Shown here piece after piece: positions 1-8,417 of a DNA stretch of 64,000 nucleotides. The stretch's first letter is position 1; every line of letters begins with the position of its first letter. Position numbers and translations under genes: made by a program. The stretch spans positions 5,954-69,953 of the forward strand of contig CAJUCT010000024.1 in NCBI GenBank assembly GCA_910585015.1, read 5' to 3'. Origin of the DNA: an uncultured Acetatifactor sp. Lineage in GTDB: Bacteria; Bacillota; Clostridia; Lachnospirales; Lachnospiraceae. The notes beneath the pieces were generated by a model that was given only the letters and a program-made list of their open reading frames with translations, did not search any database and had not been told where the DNA came from.

Positions 1-1450
1 CGGCGGCGCTGTTTGCCACGCTTTTGGCGGCGGACTTCACTGCTCTCTGGCTTGCGGCCTGCTTTCGTTCCTCCGCTTTTTGGGCGGCGGCTTCCTCTTT
101 CTGCCGCTGTTTTTCTTCGGCGGCAGCCAGCCGGGCCTCCTCGGCGGCTTCCGCGTTAGCCAGGTTCATGCGCTCCAGAAACTCATAGGCGGAATCCCGG
201 TCGAAATAGTCGTTATACTTGGTATACAGGATATTGTTCTTAATCTGCTTCTCCCGGATATCGTCATCCAGCGCTCCCATCTGGCTCTGAGGCGGCAGGA
301 TATCACACTTTTTTACCACTGTGGGCACACCGGATTCATCCAGCACGGACACCAGGGCCTCCCCAATTCCCAAGTTGATCAGGGCGTCATAGGTGTCGAA
401 ATCGGGATTCACCCGGAAAGACTGCGCGGCGGCCTTGGCGCCTCTCTGCTCTGAGGGGGTATAGGCATGCAGAGCGTGCTGCACCTTGTTGCCCAGCTGG
501 GCCAGAACGCCGTCGGGGATATCTTTGGGGCTCTGGGTAACAAAATAGATGCCCACTCCCTTGGAACGAATCAGCTTCACCACCTGCTCGATTTTGGTCA
601 GCAGGGTCTTGGAAGCGCTGTTGAAGAGCAAGTGCGCCTCATCAAAGAAAAATACCATCTTGGGAGCGTCCAGATCCCCGGCCTCCGGCAGAAGCTCAAA
701 CAATTCGGACAGCATCCAAAGAAGAAAAGTGGCATACATGGTGGGTTTATTGACCAGGGTCTGGCAGTCCAGAATCTGGATTACTCCCTTGCCCTCACGG
801 TTGCGGCAGAACCAGTCGGCGATATTCAGGGCAGGTTCACTGAAGAACAGTTCTCCGCCCTCGCTCTCCAGAGCGATGATGGCCCGGGTGATGGCCCCCA
901 GACTGGGTTTGGTGATATTGCCATATTTCAGGGTCAGTTCCTTGGCGTTCTCCCCCACATACTGGATCATGGCCTTCAAATCCTTGGTGTCAATCAGCAG
1001 CAACTCCTCATCGTCCGCAATCTTGAAGATAATCGTCAGAATATCGCTCTGGGTGTCATTCAGTTCCAGTATTCGGGACAGCAGCAGCGGTCCCATCTCC
1101 GAGATGGTGGTGCGCAGGGGAAGGCCCTTTTGCTCGTATACATCCCAATAGGTGGTGGGGAAGGAGTCGAAAGCAAAGCCCTCCCGCTCCAGCCCCATGG
1201 CGTCAATGCGTTCCTGCAGGCTCTGGGAGATTATGCCTGGTCTGCACATACCGGCCAGATCTCCCTTTACATCAGCCAGAAATACAGGTACGCCACAGTC
1301 GCTGAAGGACTCGGCCAGCACCTTTAAGGTGATGGTTTTACCGGTGCCGGTGGCGCCGGCAATCATACCGTGGCGATTGGCCATGCGGGGATATATGTAC
1401 ACCTTCTCGTCCCCTGACATGCCCAACCAAATCTTCTTGTCCTGATACAT
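1..1450 (-). CDS. HerA-like / DUF853 family ATPase (partial, C-terminus cut by window edge)
   Basis: The reading frame runs off the left edge, so about 483 codons of the N-terminal part are seen. The product begins MYQDKKIWLG and carries a Walker A loop GATGTGKT in the first 40 residues. A Walker B-like FFFDEAH lies in the middle, followed by the 'STQSPKDIP'-like segment TQSPKDIPDGVLAQLGNKVQ typical of HerA/FtsK-superfamily DUF853 ATPases. The visible end is an Ala/Glu/Lys/Gln-rich probable coiled coil. The family is predicted to be a hexameric DNA-translocating or DNA-processing ATPase; its role in Clostridia is not established. The start at 1450 is chosen because GGAGG lies 7 nt upstream, while an ATG at 1456 is too close to it. 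It is downstream of the alarmone synthetase on the same strand with a 92-bp gap, so co-transcription is possible. Confidence 0.85.
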   Translation of the reverse strand, partial: MYQDKKIWLGMSGDEKVYIYPRMANRHGMIAGATGTGKTITLKVLAESFSDCGVPVFLADVKGDLAGMCRPGIISQSLQERIDAMGLEREGFAFDSFPTTYWDVYEQKGLPLRTTISEMGPLLLSRILELNDTQSDILTIIFKIADDEELLLIDTKDLKAMIQYVGENAKELTLKYGNITKPSLGAITRAIIALESEGGELFFSEPALNIADWFCRNREGKGVIQILDCQTLVNKPTMYATFLLWMLSELFELLPEAGDLDAPKMVFFFDEAHLLFNSASKTLLTKIEQVVKLIRSKGVGIYFVTQSPKDIPDGVLAQLGNKVQHALHAYTPSEQRGAKAAAQSFRVNPDFDTYDALINLGIGEALVSVLDESGVPTVVKKCDILPPQSQMGALDDDIREKQIKNNILYTKYNDYFDRDSAYEFLERMNLANAEAAEEARLAAAEEKQRQKEEAAAQKAEERKQAASQRAVKSAAKSVANSAA

Positions 1451-1542
1451 ATTCATTCCTCCAAAGTACAGTTTTCTAAAATATATATAACTGTAACATC
1501 AACAGGGGCAATGCGCAAGCAAATTTCAATAGGGCATGTACA

Positions 1543-2238
1543 TTATTTCTCTACCGTATACCGAACCTGCTGCATGCGCTGGTCCAGTTGGGCGCTGAGT
1601 TCGGCACATTGTAATAATTCTCCGGCGGTGGCCTGCTGGAGAGATTCCGGCAAATCCTTTTTATAGCGCAGACGATGCTCCAGGTTGGCCCAGAACTCCA
1701 TGGCTATAGTGCGCAGTTGGACTTCCACCTTCATATTGCGCTTCTCGTTCTGGAGGAAAATGGGCACTTCCACGATAAGGTGCAGGCTGCGGTAGCCGTT
1801 TTCCTTGGGATTTTCGATGTAGTCCTTGCATTCGATCAGAGTGATATCGTCCTGGCTGGTCAGGCAATCCGCCAACATATAGATGTCATCAATAAAGGAG
1901 CATATCACTCGGATTCCGGCCACATCCTTCAGGTTCTCCTCAACGGATGCCAGGGTCATGGGGGTCAGCCCCTTCTTGGCCATTTTCCTGCGGATGCTGT
2001 CAGGGGATTTGATCCTGGTTTTAATGTTCTCGATGGGATTGCGTTCGTGCTGCAGAGAAAACTGGTCATTCAAGACCTTGAATTTGGTCTCTACCTCCAT
2101 AATGGCGCAGCGGTAGCGGCTCATTAATTCCTGCCAGGCGGCAAACATGTTTTCCATGGTGGCGATGGAGTCGGATGTCATAAGATCCTTTATCAGCCGG
2201 TTAAAGTCCGTCTCCATTGCAATAGTATCTTGTTCCAT
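1543..2238 (-). CDS. Small alarmone synthetase, RelA/SpoT-domain GTP pyrophosphokinase (RelQ/YjbM-like)
   Basis: A 231-residue protein made of a single RelA/SpoT nucleotidyltransferase domain, without the HD hydrolase or TGS/ACT parts of long Rel proteins. Family hallmarks in order are IKTRIKSPDSIRRKM (about residues 72-86), DVAGIRVIC (105-113), ENGYRSLHLIVEVP (146-159) and VEVQLRT with EFWANLEHRLRYKK. These fit (p)ppGpp synthesis from ATP and GTP/GDP in the cytosol. The length is close to RelQ/YjbM (about 210 aa). An upstream in-frame ATG at 2310 gives a longer ORF, but AGGAGG 9 nt before 2238 supports the shorter start. It lies head-to-head with the gene at 2459. Whether it is SAS1 or SAS2 type cannot be told from motifs alone. 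Confidence 0.88.
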   Translation of the reverse strand: MEQDTIAMETDFNRLIKDLMTSDSIATMENMFAAWQELMSRYRCAIMEVETKFKVLNDQFSLQHERNPIENIKTRIKSPDSIRRKMAKKGLTPMTLASVEENLKDVAGIRVICSFIDDIYMLADCLTSQDDITLIECKDYIENPKENGYRSLHLIVEVPIFLQNEKRNMKVEVQLRTIAMEFWANLEHRLRYKKDLPESLQQATAGELLQCAELSAQLDQRMQQVRYTVEK

Positions 2239-2373
2239 AAGGAAATTCCTCCTAAAATTGTGTTCCATAAACTCACCCGATTTGCAGGTTCCGTCCATAT
2301 TATAACGCAAATTACCGAAGAAAAATATTAAAAATCTATAGTATTCTTATTAATTCTTAAGATACATTGGGAA

Positions 2374-2402
2374 TTGTCAAAAAAATCGTATTCGCTTATA
2401 AT
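2374..2402 (+). promoter_or_regulatory. Sigma-A type promoter for the 2459 gene
   Basis: TTGTCA at 2374-2379 and a perfect TATAAT at 2397-2402 are separated by 17 bp. They lie about 56 bp ahead of the start codon at 2459, in an AT-rich divergent intergenic region. Confidence 0.7.
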
Positions 2403-2458
2403 GAAACTGACGGAAAAAGTGTTTAATAGAGTCAATTTCAAGGAAGAAAGAGTGGATC

Positions 2459-3436
2459 ATGGAGCAGTCTGTTAAAAAGAGAAAGAAGTATTGGATATGG
2501 AAAATATTGGGCGTATTGCTGTTGCTTATCCTTACTGCGGCAGTCCTACTGGCAACCTGGCTGGTGCCTAAGGCCCGGCGTCTGCAAAGGGCGCTGATAT
2601 CTCACAATTGTGCGATTAGCGCGCAGTTGCGTCTGAATTTCCGGGCTTTGAGCGCGGACCAGCAGAAGTTTTTGCGGAATTTGTGCCTGCTGACGGGGTT
2701 GGATGAGGCAGACTGGGAGAGATTGAAACTGCAGGGGGGATATGACACAGAAACGGTGGAACTGAGTGTATATGACGGACAGGATGAACTGCTCACACGA
2801 CTGTATCTGACACAGGATTGCCAGGCCATGGACCTGCATGCTATTTATGACAGGGCATATGACCACCTGACGGAACGGATCGGGCTGCTGTCCCATTTAC
2901 TGCCCCAGTGGAACCTTGGGGATTATGTGGCGTTGCGGCAGCTGCAGTATGCCTTTGGACTGGAACTTGGAAAATCGGAGCCTGGGAAACCGGAGTCTGG
3001 AAAACTCCCGGATTTTGAAGCCGGGCTGGAACGTTTGCAGTCCAAACTTTCCCTGCCCACGCTGTGCGGGGTCATATTGGCGGCGGACCAGTGGGATCGG
3101 GAAGCTCAGAAGCTGGTTTACCACATTACAGCTGACGACAAGCGGCTGGCCCTGATACAGGGGATCGCAGAGAAAACGGGACATGCCGGGGAGGCGGGTT
3201 TCTGGCAGTGGCCGGAGGGCGCGGCGCTGGATGTTGTGATCTATCTGGGAGAGCCCAAGGTGCGGATGCAGGTTACGGGAAAACTTCCGGAAGTGAAACA
3301 GCTTGCGGACTGGTCTGTGGAATTAGTCTGGGATGACTATGTAGCCGGAAGCGGCGATATCTCTCTGGTAGACCAGCAGATGCTCAATGATCTGGCATCA
3401 CTCCTGAGACTTCTGGAAACTCTGCGCGGGCAGTAG
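2459..3436 (+). CDS. Unknown membrane-anchored protein
   Basis: I do not recognise this 325-residue protein. It has a basic N-terminus (KKRKKYWIWK), then one hydrophobic segment at about residues 13-33, with no lipobox. This suggests a single-pass anchor with a roughly 290-residue domain outside the membrane. The body is Leu/Gln/Asp-rich with no recognised catalytic motif. Residues about 170-185 contain a short degenerate repeat (GKSEPGKPESGK), probably a linker. A good promoter lies 56 bp upstream, and the next feature downstream is a separate BlaI-type promoter, so it is probably monocistronic. It is divergent from the alarmone synthetase gene. Confidence 0.6.
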   Translation: MEQSVKKRKKYWIWKILGVLLLLILTAAVLLATWLVPKARRLQRALISHNCAISAQLRLNFRALSADQQKFLRNLCLLTGLDEADWERLKLQGGYDTETVELSVYDGQDELLTRLYLTQDCQAMDLHAIYDRAYDHLTERIGLLSHLLPQWNLGDYVALRQLQYAFGLELGKSEPGKPESGKLPDFEAGLERLQSKLSLPTLCGVILAADQWDREAQKLVYHITADDKRLALIQGIAEKTGHAGEAGFWQWPEGAALDVVIYLGEPKVRMQVTGKLPEVKQLADWSVELVWDDYVAGSGDISLVDQQMLNDLASLLRLLETLRGQ

Positions 3437-3481
3437 GGATGGAAAACGCCGATGAACTATGTATGAATATGGAAAAAGAGG

Positions 3482-3532
3482 TGGTTGACAAAGTAAACCA
3501 CAGGTGATACACTTGGTTTACAAAGTAAACCA
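3482..3532 (+). promoter_or_regulatory. Promoter with twin BlaI/MecI-type operators
   Basis: TTGACA (3485-3490), a 17-bp spacer and TACACT (3508-3513), with an extended TG before it, form a promoter. Two near-identical 19-bp dyads overlap it. One at 3482-3500 is imperfect and covers the -35. One at 3514-3532 (TGGTTTACAAAGTAAACCA) has perfect 8-bp arms and sits at the expected transcription start. The dyads are 32 bp apart. BlaI-family repressors bind dyads of this kind, and the first downstream gene encodes one, so autorepression is inferred. Confidence 0.75.
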
Positions 3533-3558
3533 TACGCGCTCATAGAGAGGTATTGATG

Positions 3559-3700
3559 TAGGCGATTGCGAAACTCCCTTTCCGGTAACAGCGGATGGGC
3601 AATATATACAAAATAAGGGCGACTTGCCACTGCGTCGGAGCCCGTTTTTGTATATATTGACCAGCTGCGTCACCTGCGGAGAACCTTTCGCAATTGCCTA
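3559..3700. mobile_element. 142-bp MITE-like insertion with 15-bp terminal inverted repeats and 10-bp target duplication
   Basis: The ends TAGGCGATTGCGAAA (3559-3573) and TTTCGCAATTGCCTA (3686-3700) are inverted repeats with one mismatch. The element is flanked by identical GGTATTGATG copies at 3549-3558 and 3701-3710, as expected for a target-site duplication. Internally a perfect 14-bp inverted repeat (3600-3613 with 3646-3659) lets nearly the whole element fold as one hairpin. It encodes no protein. It sits in the transcribed leader between the BlaI-type operators and the repressor gene; the ribosome site (AAAGGAG) lies downstream and is intact. Confidence 0.7.
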
Positions 3701-3730
3701 GGTATTGATGAAATGAAAGGAGATCCTGCA

Positions 3731-4135
3731 TTGGTGAAAAAAGCAGCATCGGACATACAGAAAAATGTAAGTCTGACCCCCGCGGAATGGCATTTGATGG
3801 AATGTTTGTGGGAGCAGGTACCCCGCACGAGTCGGGAGGTAGTGGACTATCTGAAAGCAGATATGGGATGGAGTAAGAGTACCACATTGACCATGCTGCG
3901 GCGTATGACGGAGAAAGGGTTGATCCGCTGTGAAGAGGGAGGGGAAGTCAGGCTCTATTCCCCCCTGGTGGCTCGGGAGGATGCGCTGCTGCAGGAGACA
4001 GAGGATTTTCTCAGCCGAGTATACAAGGGAAGTGTGGGAATGCTGATGAGTACGCTGACCAAGAGGCAGAATCTGTCCAGGGAAGAGATCCGGGAACTGT
4101 ATGCCATACTGGAGGAAGCGGAGAGAAAAAGTTGA
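3731..4135 (+). CDS. BlaI/MecI/CopY family transcriptional repressor
   Basis: About 134 residues with the family's N-terminal winged helix (LTPAEWHLMECLWE, then TSREVVDYLKADMGWSKSTTLTMLRRMTEKGLI). The wing carries the RLYSPLVAREDA segment near where BlaR1 signalling leads to cleavage in characterised members. The C-terminal half is the dimerisation helix region. The start is set at TTG 3731 because GGAG lies 8 nt upstream. An ATG at 3713 is in frame but precedes that ribosome site, and GTG 3734 is also possible. The next gene encodes an M56 BlaR1-type sensor, so the pair is a signal-induced derepression module. No beta-lactamase gene is adjacent, so the inducing signal is unknown. Confidence 0.88.
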   Translation: MVKKAASDIQKNVSLTPAEWHLMECLWEQVPRTSREVVDYLKADMGWSKSTTLTMLRRMTEKGLIRCEEGGEVRLYSPLVAREDALLQETEDFLSRVYKGSVGMLMSTLTKRQNLSREEIRELYAILEEAERKS

Positions 4136-4193
4136 GAGGCTGAGGTCGTGTGTTGGAAGGGAATCTGCGGAACTATAAATGGGAGGGATGGGT

Positions 4194-6896
4194 ATGCTGG
4201 CATGGATAATTTCATCGGGTGTGTCGGTGGTATCAGTACTTTTGATTCGCCGGATTTTCAAGGGGAAGATCAGTCTGCGGCTGCAATATGCCCTGTGGCT
4301 GCTGGTTTTGGTTCGTCTGTTGATACCTGTAAACATTATTGATACGGATCTCAGTATATTAAATTTTCTTACGCAGGCCCAGGCGGTGGGCGGCATTTCG
4401 GATCTGGGCGGGGCCGCAGGCGGCAGTGCGCGTTCTTCCCAGGATGCCTTTATGCAAAATCTATTAAAGCGTGGGACAATGGGAGGCATATCGGAAACAA
4501 TGCCTTATGAACGGCTGGCAGAGGGAAAGACGGGACAGCAGTCGGACGAGTCCCTGATTTGGTCGGAGGAAGCGCTTCTGGGGAGGGATATATCCTCGCT
4601 GAGACCGGATATTCCTGAGGTTCAGGATGATAAGGCAGCGGGGATGGGGCTGTGGGAGAAAATTCTGATAGGAATCTGGATTCTCGGTATGGCCGTGTCA
4701 GCGGCGGTAATTGCGGGCGTTAATCTGGGCTTTGCCCATAGGCTGCGCAGGGCCAGAAAAGCTGCGGACATCCGGGAAATAGAATTCTTCAGGGCAGATA
4801 ATGGACTGCCTGTGTACATAGTGCCCGGCTTGCCCGGTCCCTGCCTGTTTGGCCTGTTACATCCCGCCATCTATCTGCCGGAGGGAATTAAGCAGGACCA
4901 GCTTCCCTATGTACTGGCTCACGAGGAGAGTCACTATCGTCTGGGGGATCATGTCTGGTCCCTGCTGCGCAGTATATGTCTGGCGCTGCATTGGTATCAT
5001 CCCCTGGTGTGGCTTGCAGTCTATGTGAGTTGTCAGGATAGCGAACTGGCCTGCGATGAGAGAGTCGTCAGACAGTTGGGGGAAGAAAGCAGAAGCGCCT
5101 ATGGCCGGGTGCTGCTGGATATGACTGTGGGACAGGGGCACAAAGCGGATTTTCTCTGCTTTGCCACAACCATGACGGCGGACGGCAGAAGCCTGAAGGA
5201 GAGGATACAGATGATCGCTTTCAGGCCCAGGACGCGGGCTGTGACCGGTGTGGCAGTGGCGGCGCTTATGCTGGGCATATTCTGCGTGGCCTGTACGGGA
5301 GTTAAGGGGGACGTTGATTCGGATGCCGCTTCCGGCAGTGGGCAGGAGAGTGGCGAGATTGGAAAAACTGTGCCGGAGCAAGATGTGACAGGAGGCGGGG
5401 AAACGGGACAGCATACCGCGGATCCCACAGTGGATCATGTGCGGTCGGATAACGTCTATTACCGGGTTATACAAGATACGACAATCGACGATCCTTATTT
5501 TACTATGAAAGTTCCGGAAGGCTTTGTGGGGCAGGTGGCCTACGGTGTGGTACTGGGGAAAAACCAGGCAGGGGAGAGTTATCTGCAGCATATGACTCTG
5601 TTTCATATCCCATCAATCTCACAGCTTTGGGAGGGAGATCCACAGTATGGCTGGCATGAAATGACCGACGGCGGATGCCTGTGTTACTGTTATTGGACGG
5701 GACTTCCTGATCTGGAACCGGATCTGGAGGAGATAGCCTTTAGAAGCGGCAGCTGGGATATCCGGGAGATGGAATATATATTGGCAAAAGATTACGATGA
5801 ATACGCCGGAGTAGGAGGCAGTTTGGCACAGGCCAACAAAGCTGGTACAGGAGCGTATTTTTGGATGGGGCCTACCGATGTACAATATGATCTGCAGAAC
5901 CCGGAGGGATATGAAGCCTGTCTGAGGGAACTGGCGGAGTGCTGGAACAGCTTTACTGCCAAAAGTTTTCCCTATGAGGAGTTGGAGGAATATTCCGGGG
6001 AAATTCCCCGGTGGAGACAGGATTTCGAGGAGGCGGAGGTGGTCTACAGCTGGTTTACCAGTATGGGGGAGGTTCCCATGAAAGCACTTACCGACAGTGA
6101 TATGGGATCCAGGCCATATATGGACGCAAGCGGTGTCATATATGGCAGAGTGGATCTGCCGGACGTAAATACCATGGAGGATCTGCGAAACTATGTGAAC
6201 CGCTATTTTGCCCCGGAGATAACGGATGCGCTGCTGTCCGGCCAGAAGCCCGTGCTGGATGATAAGGGAGCGCCGCCCTTTTTGGAGGAGGATGGTGTGC
6301 TCTATGGCATGTCGGGGGGCGTAGGGCAGTATCACCGCACAGATGCAAGGCGTCAGTATGCGGTGCGTTTCACGGAAGTTACCGGCGCCGGATTGGAGCG
6401 TGCCGTCAGGATGCCGGAGGAAAACGGGCAAAAATATAGAGCCTATGTCTCTATGATATGTCAGTGCAGCTGGTCCATGCTGTCCGATGATGTTCTCCCG
6501 ACGGCTGTGCTGGACTATGTCATGGAACGGCAGGAGGATGGCAGCTGGCGCATGGTGGAAGACTATGAACTGCCTGTGAGCCTGACACTGAAAGAGGATT
6601 CTAAATATGGCCTTTATCTAACCATGGTAGGAGAGATTCCCTGCTTGCTAAGTCTTGACAGGGATGGAACATTCGGTTTCTGTGAGGCGGCTAGCAGTGT
6701 CTTGACTGATGGCATGAGAGGGCGTTTTGAATGGTCTGATGAAATGTTGGTGCTGAAATTTGTAGATTCAGACATAGAGTGGTACCTTCAAATGCAGGAT
6801 GGCGGACGCTGGAATTTGACTTTCAGGGAGGATTTATCCACGCAGCTGGGGAATGTTCTCTTACCGGACGGGATAGTTTTTGAGAGGGTTTCGTAG
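4194..6896 (+). CDS. M56 family BlaR1-type sensor metallopeptidase with large unknown extracellular domain
   Basis: About 900 residues. The N-terminus has hydrophobic segments (residues 1-20 and around 30-50). A third segment lies before the peptidase region, and a fourth near residue 350 (TGVAVAALMLGIFCVACTG). The zinc site is HEESH at residues 243-247, with SELACDERVV (E284) as the probable third ligand, typical of M56. The roughly 530-residue C-terminal domain does not show the penicillin-binding SxxK/SxN/KTG pattern that I can recognise, so the ligand need not be a beta-lactam. The start is chosen at 4194 with GGAGG 7 nt upstream rather than the ATG at 4179. It follows the BlaI-type gene by 58 bp. 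Inferred role: sense an envelope signal and inactivate the repressor by proteolysis. Confidence 0.85.
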   Translation: MLAWIISSGVSVVSVLLIRRIFKGKISLRLQYALWLLVLVRLLIPVNIIDTDLSILNFLTQAQAVGGISDLGGAAGGSARSSQDAFMQNLLKRGTMGGISETMPYERLAEGKTGQQSDESLIWSEEALLGRDISSLRPDIPEVQDDKAAGMGLWEKILIGIWILGMAVSAAVIAGVNLGFAHRLRRARKAADIREIEFFRADNGLPVYIVPGLPGPCLFGLLHPAIYLPEGIKQDQLPYVLAHEESHYRLGDHVWSLLRSICLALHWYHPLVWLAVYVSCQDSELACDERVVRQLGEESRSAYGRVLLDMTVGQGHKADFLCFATTMTADGRSLKERIQMIAFRPRTRAVTGVAVAALMLGIFCVACTGVKGDVDSDAASGSGQESGEIGKTVPEQDVTGGGETGQHTADPTVDHVRSDNVYYRVIQDTTIDDPYFTMKVPEGFVGQVAYGVVLGKNQAGESYLQHMTLFHIPSISQLWEGDPQYGWHEMTDGGCLCYCYWTGLPDLEPDLEEIAFRSGSWDIREMEYILAKDYDEYAGVGGSLAQANKAGTGAYFWMGPTDVQYDLQNPEGYEACLRELAECWNSFTAKSFPYEELEEYSGEIPRWRQDFEEAEVVYSWFTSMGEVPMKALTDSDMGSRPYMDASGVIYGRVDLPDVNTMEDLRNYVNRYFAPEITDALLSGQKPVLDDKGAPPFLEEDGVLYGMSGGVGQYHRTDARRQYAVRFTEVTGAGLERAVRMPEENGQKYRAYVSMICQCSWSMLSDDVLPTAVLDYVMERQEDGSWRMVEDYELPVSLTLKEDSKYGLYLTMVGEIPCLLSLDRDGTFGFCEAASSVLTDGMRGRFEWSDEMLVLKFVDSDIEWYLQMQDGGRWNLTFREDLSTQLGNVLLPDGIVFERVS

Positions 6897-6928
6897 GATT
6901 GGTTCTTTTGCAAAGTATATTTTTGCAC

Positions 6929-6956
6929 TTGACGTATTTTTTACACCGTGTATAAT
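6929..6956 (+). promoter_or_regulatory. Strong sigma-A type promoter before the truncated Rpn gene
   Basis: TTGACG (6929-6934), a 16-bp spacer and a perfect TATAAT (6951-6956). The -10 box overlaps the first codons of the open frame starting at GTG 6948, so that GTG cannot be the start on this transcript. Confidence 0.6.
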
Positions 6957-7841
6957 AAGAGATACAACAGCAGAGAGAATAGCAGTCTCATTTCGAGGGA
7001 GGCGTTATTCTTTCTGCTGTTTGTTGCCAGAAAAAATGATCTGGCCTTTACAGTGAAGAACCGTGTGCTGGTCATCAGTGAGCACCAATCCACAGTAAAT
7101 GAGAACATGCCCCTGCGGGATCTCTTGTATCTGGGACGCACCCTGGAGAAATTGCTGGACAAGAGAACGCTTTATAAGCGTAAGCTGGTCAAGATACCCA
7201 TTCCGGAATTTTTTGTTTTTTACAACGGTGACGACCTGCAGCCGCCGGAAAAAACCTTAAGGCTCTCTGACGCCTATCTTGAAAAAATGGGACATCCTAT
7301 GTTAGAATTGGAAGTGAAAGTGATCAATATCAATCTTCCATCAGGGCATAGGATTCTGGAAGAATGTCGTCCGATGTATGAGTATTCCTGGTTTATCCAG
7401 CAGATCAAGGACTACCTGAGAGCGGGAATGAACCGGGATGCCGCAATTACCCAAGCGGTAAAGGATTGTATAGAAGAGGGAATCCTGGTGGAATTCATGA
7501 AGAATCATGGATCGGAGGTGGCGAATATGCTGTATACACAGTGGAATTATGACGAAGCGGTTTCAGTGGAACGAGAAGAAGCATATGAGGACGGCCGTGA
7601 GGCAGGCAAGGCTATAGGTATAGCTGAAGGAAGGGCTGAAGGGATGTCCAAGGGAATGATAGAAGGGGAGCGACAGGTTATATATAGTTTTTTGGAACGC
7701 CTGGGAGAAATCCCCGAGGACATTCGCGGAGCTATTGAGGACGAGCAGGATCGGGAAAAACTGAAAAAATGGTATATGGCGGCACCTGATGCCAGAAGTT
7801 TTGAGGAATTTCGAGAGGGTATGAACGCGGCAGATAGATAG
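6948..7841 (+). CDS. Rpn family recombination-promoting nuclease / putative transposase, N-terminally truncated
   Basis: From about residue 28 the protein matches the PD-(D/E)XK Rpn/YhgA-like family: NDLAFTVKNR, the active-site strand SEHQSTVNENMPLR, PIPEFFVFYNG, and LELEVKVININ. The Asp/Gly/Glu-rich tail (EEAYEDGREAGKAIGIAEGRAEG) is also typical. These proteins usually begin with about 60 residues including a YKDSVF..LF helix, which is missing here; the frame instead opens inside a promoter -10 box. No ATG with a ribosome site is visible before residue 74. A 5' deletion that joined the promoter to the middle of the gene is inferred. It may be non-functional or may start at a weak codon after GGGAGG near 6993. 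The catalytic lysine/glutamine region survives. Confidence 0.7.
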   Translation: MYNKRYNSRENSSLISREALFFLLFVARKNDLAFTVKNRVLVISEHQSTVNENMPLRDLLYLGRTLEKLLDKRTLYKRKLVKIPIPEFFVFYNGDDLQPPEKTLRLSDAYLEKMGHPMLELEVKVININLPSGHRILEECRPMYEYSWFIQQIKDYLRAGMNRDAAITQAVKDCIEEGILVEFMKNHGSEVANMLYTQWNYDEAVSVEREEAYEDGREAGKAIGIAEGRAEGMSKGMIEGERQVIYSFLERLGEIPEDIRGAIEDEQDREKLKKWYMAAPDARSFEEFREGMNAADR

Positions 7842-7889
7842 TGTGACCTAATCTTAAGGAGATCAGCGAGACACTGATAGGAGGAGCAA

Positions 7890-8417
7890 ATGAAAGTAGT
7901 AGTGATATATAATTCCCAGACGGGCTTTACAAAGCGGTACGCCCAGTGGATCGCGGAGGCAGCGGGGGCTGAATGCGTGGAATTGGAGAGAGCAAAAAAG
8001 CGCTCCTTTGATGACTATGATGCTATTATCTTTGGAGGATGGGCTTGTGCGGGCGGTATAAGTAAACTAAAGTGGTTCAAGGCTCATATGGACAATTGGA
8101 GGGGGAAAAAATTAATCGTCTACTGCGTGGGGGGAAGCCCGGCGGAAGCTCCGGATATTCATCAGGCGCTGCGGAGCAATTTCAGTGATGCCCAGTGGGA
8201 GAAGGTAAAGGTATTCTATCTTCCCGGAGGCTTCAACTATGAACAGATGTCCTCTGTGTCCAAGATGATGATGAAAGTATTTCTCAAGACCCTGAGGGCC
8301 AAAAAGGACAAGACAGAGGAGGAGAAAGTCATGGTGGAGATGATTTCTCACTCTTATGACATCTCTGACAGGAAGTACATTGAACCGATTTTGGAGTGGC
8401 TGAAGAGGGGAGAGTAA
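7890..8417 (+). CDS. Flavodoxin domain protein
   Basis: 175 residues opening with the flavodoxin FMN-phosphate loop (IYNSQTGFTKRYAQWIA, loop residues 9-15). A YDAIIFGGWACAGGI strand-loop and KLIVYCVGGSP follow, as in flavodoxin_5/HemG-like proteins. It probably binds FMN and carries electrons in the cytosol; the partner is unknown. The ribosome site AGGAGG lies 6 nt before the ATG. The last 64 bp overlap, antisense, a decayed chemotaxis-receptor frame, so a deletion joint lies just after or inside the 3' end. The C-terminus (EPILEWLKRGE) still looks natural. Confidence 0.82.
   Translation: MKVVVIYNSQTGFTKRYAQWIAEAAGAECVELERAKKRSFDDYDAIIFGGWACAGGISKLKWFKAHMDNWRGKKLIVYCVGGSPAEAPDIHQALRSNFSDAQWEKVKVFYLPGGFNYEQMSSVSKMMMKVFLKTLRAKKDKTEEEKVMVEMISHSYDISDRKYIEPILEWLKRGE

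Noticed and set aside
467..1327. 286-codon plus-strand open frame
   Set aside because: It is antisense to the HerA/DUF853 ATPase, has no ribosome site and no recognisable motifs.
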